Below, one piece after another: positions 8,974 through 9,015 of a stretch of DNA of 9,015 nucleotides. The stretch's first letter is position 1. Each line of letters starts with the position of its first letter. The DNA is from Streptomyces sp. NRRL S-350. Its GTDB lineage: Bacteria > Actinomycetota > Actinomycetes > Streptomycetales > Streptomycetaceae. A model generated the notes under the pieces. That model ran no database searches. It saw nothing but the letters and a program-made list of their open reading frames with translations, and was not told the origin of the DNA. The translations under genes were made by a program, and so were the position numbers. Location of the stretch: positions 1-9,015 of the forward strand of contig NZ_JOHO01000118.1 in NCBI RefSeq assembly GCF_000719705.1, written 5' to 3'.

Positions 8974-9015
8974 GCCGCCCCGCCGCCCCGCCGCCCCGCC
9001 GCCCCGCCGCCCCGC
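8974..9015. repeat. Tandem 8-bp repeat GCCGCCCC, at least five copies, reaching the window end
   Basis: Five perfect copies (8974-8981, 8982-8989, 8990-8997, 8998-9005, 9006-9013) and two bases of a sixth are present. The repeat begins 3 bp after the -10 of a promoter-like element. Such an array can vary in copy number and is also a frequent place for assemblies to stop. Confidence 0.9.

Noticed and set aside
8974..9015. A CRISPR-like array at the right end
   Set aside because: It is an uninterrupted 8-bp simple repeat without spacers.

Overview
The window has very high GC, with strong G/C third-position bias, GTG and TTG starts, and secreted glycoside hydrolases carrying CBM13 and CBM2b modules. 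This points to a Streptomyces-like actinomycete (Streptomyces, Kitasatospora or a close relative). The species cannot be read from the sequence.

Left half (1-3383, minus strand): an arabinoxylan-degradation block. From right to left it holds an intact secreted GH11 endo-xylanase with a xylan-binding CBM2b (2394-3383), a GH10 xylanase with a C-terminal ricin-type CBM13 (1078-2196), and a GH62 alpha-L-arabinofuranosidase with an N-terminal CBM13 that runs off the left edge (1-803). As written, GH10 and GH62 are broken. GH10 has two out-of-frame internal deletions and GH62 has one, and each joins family-conserved sequence in one frame to family-conserved sequence in another. Two of the deletions remove catalytic residues. 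They are either real gene decay or assembly collapses. Sugar-responsive control sites are visible: a LacI-type palindrome upstream of GH10, and a TTGACA promoter with an abutting TCGAAAC inverted repeat upstream of GH11.

Middle (3384-4897): a roughly 580-bp intergenic region, then a PaaX-family repressor gene on the minus strand (3964-4776). It diverges from the right-hand operon across a 121-bp spacer holding a clear promoter whose -10 lies inside an inverted repeat, the probable repressor operator.

Right half (4898-8753, plus strand): a four-gene operon of a 3-hydroxyacyl-CoA-dehydrogenase-like SDR, a metal-dependent amidohydrolase, an acyl/aryl-CoA ligase (TTG start, one TTA codon) and a MaoC-type enoyl-CoA hydratase, closed by a 16-bp perfect hairpin. 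These four activities match one by one the cou set for beta-oxidative deacetylation of p-hydroxycinnamates in Rhodococcus jostii RHA1 (ligase, hydratase, dehydrogenase, amidohydrolase). No acyl-CoA dehydrogenase is needed there because the substrate is already an enoic acid. Ferulate and p-coumarate are esterified to arabinose of arabinoxylan, so the two halves may form one trait: open the xylan and catabolise the phenolics released. This is inference; no feruloyl esterase or transporter is in the window.

Right edge (8810-9015): a promoter-like element followed at once by an 8-bp tandem repeat running to the last base.
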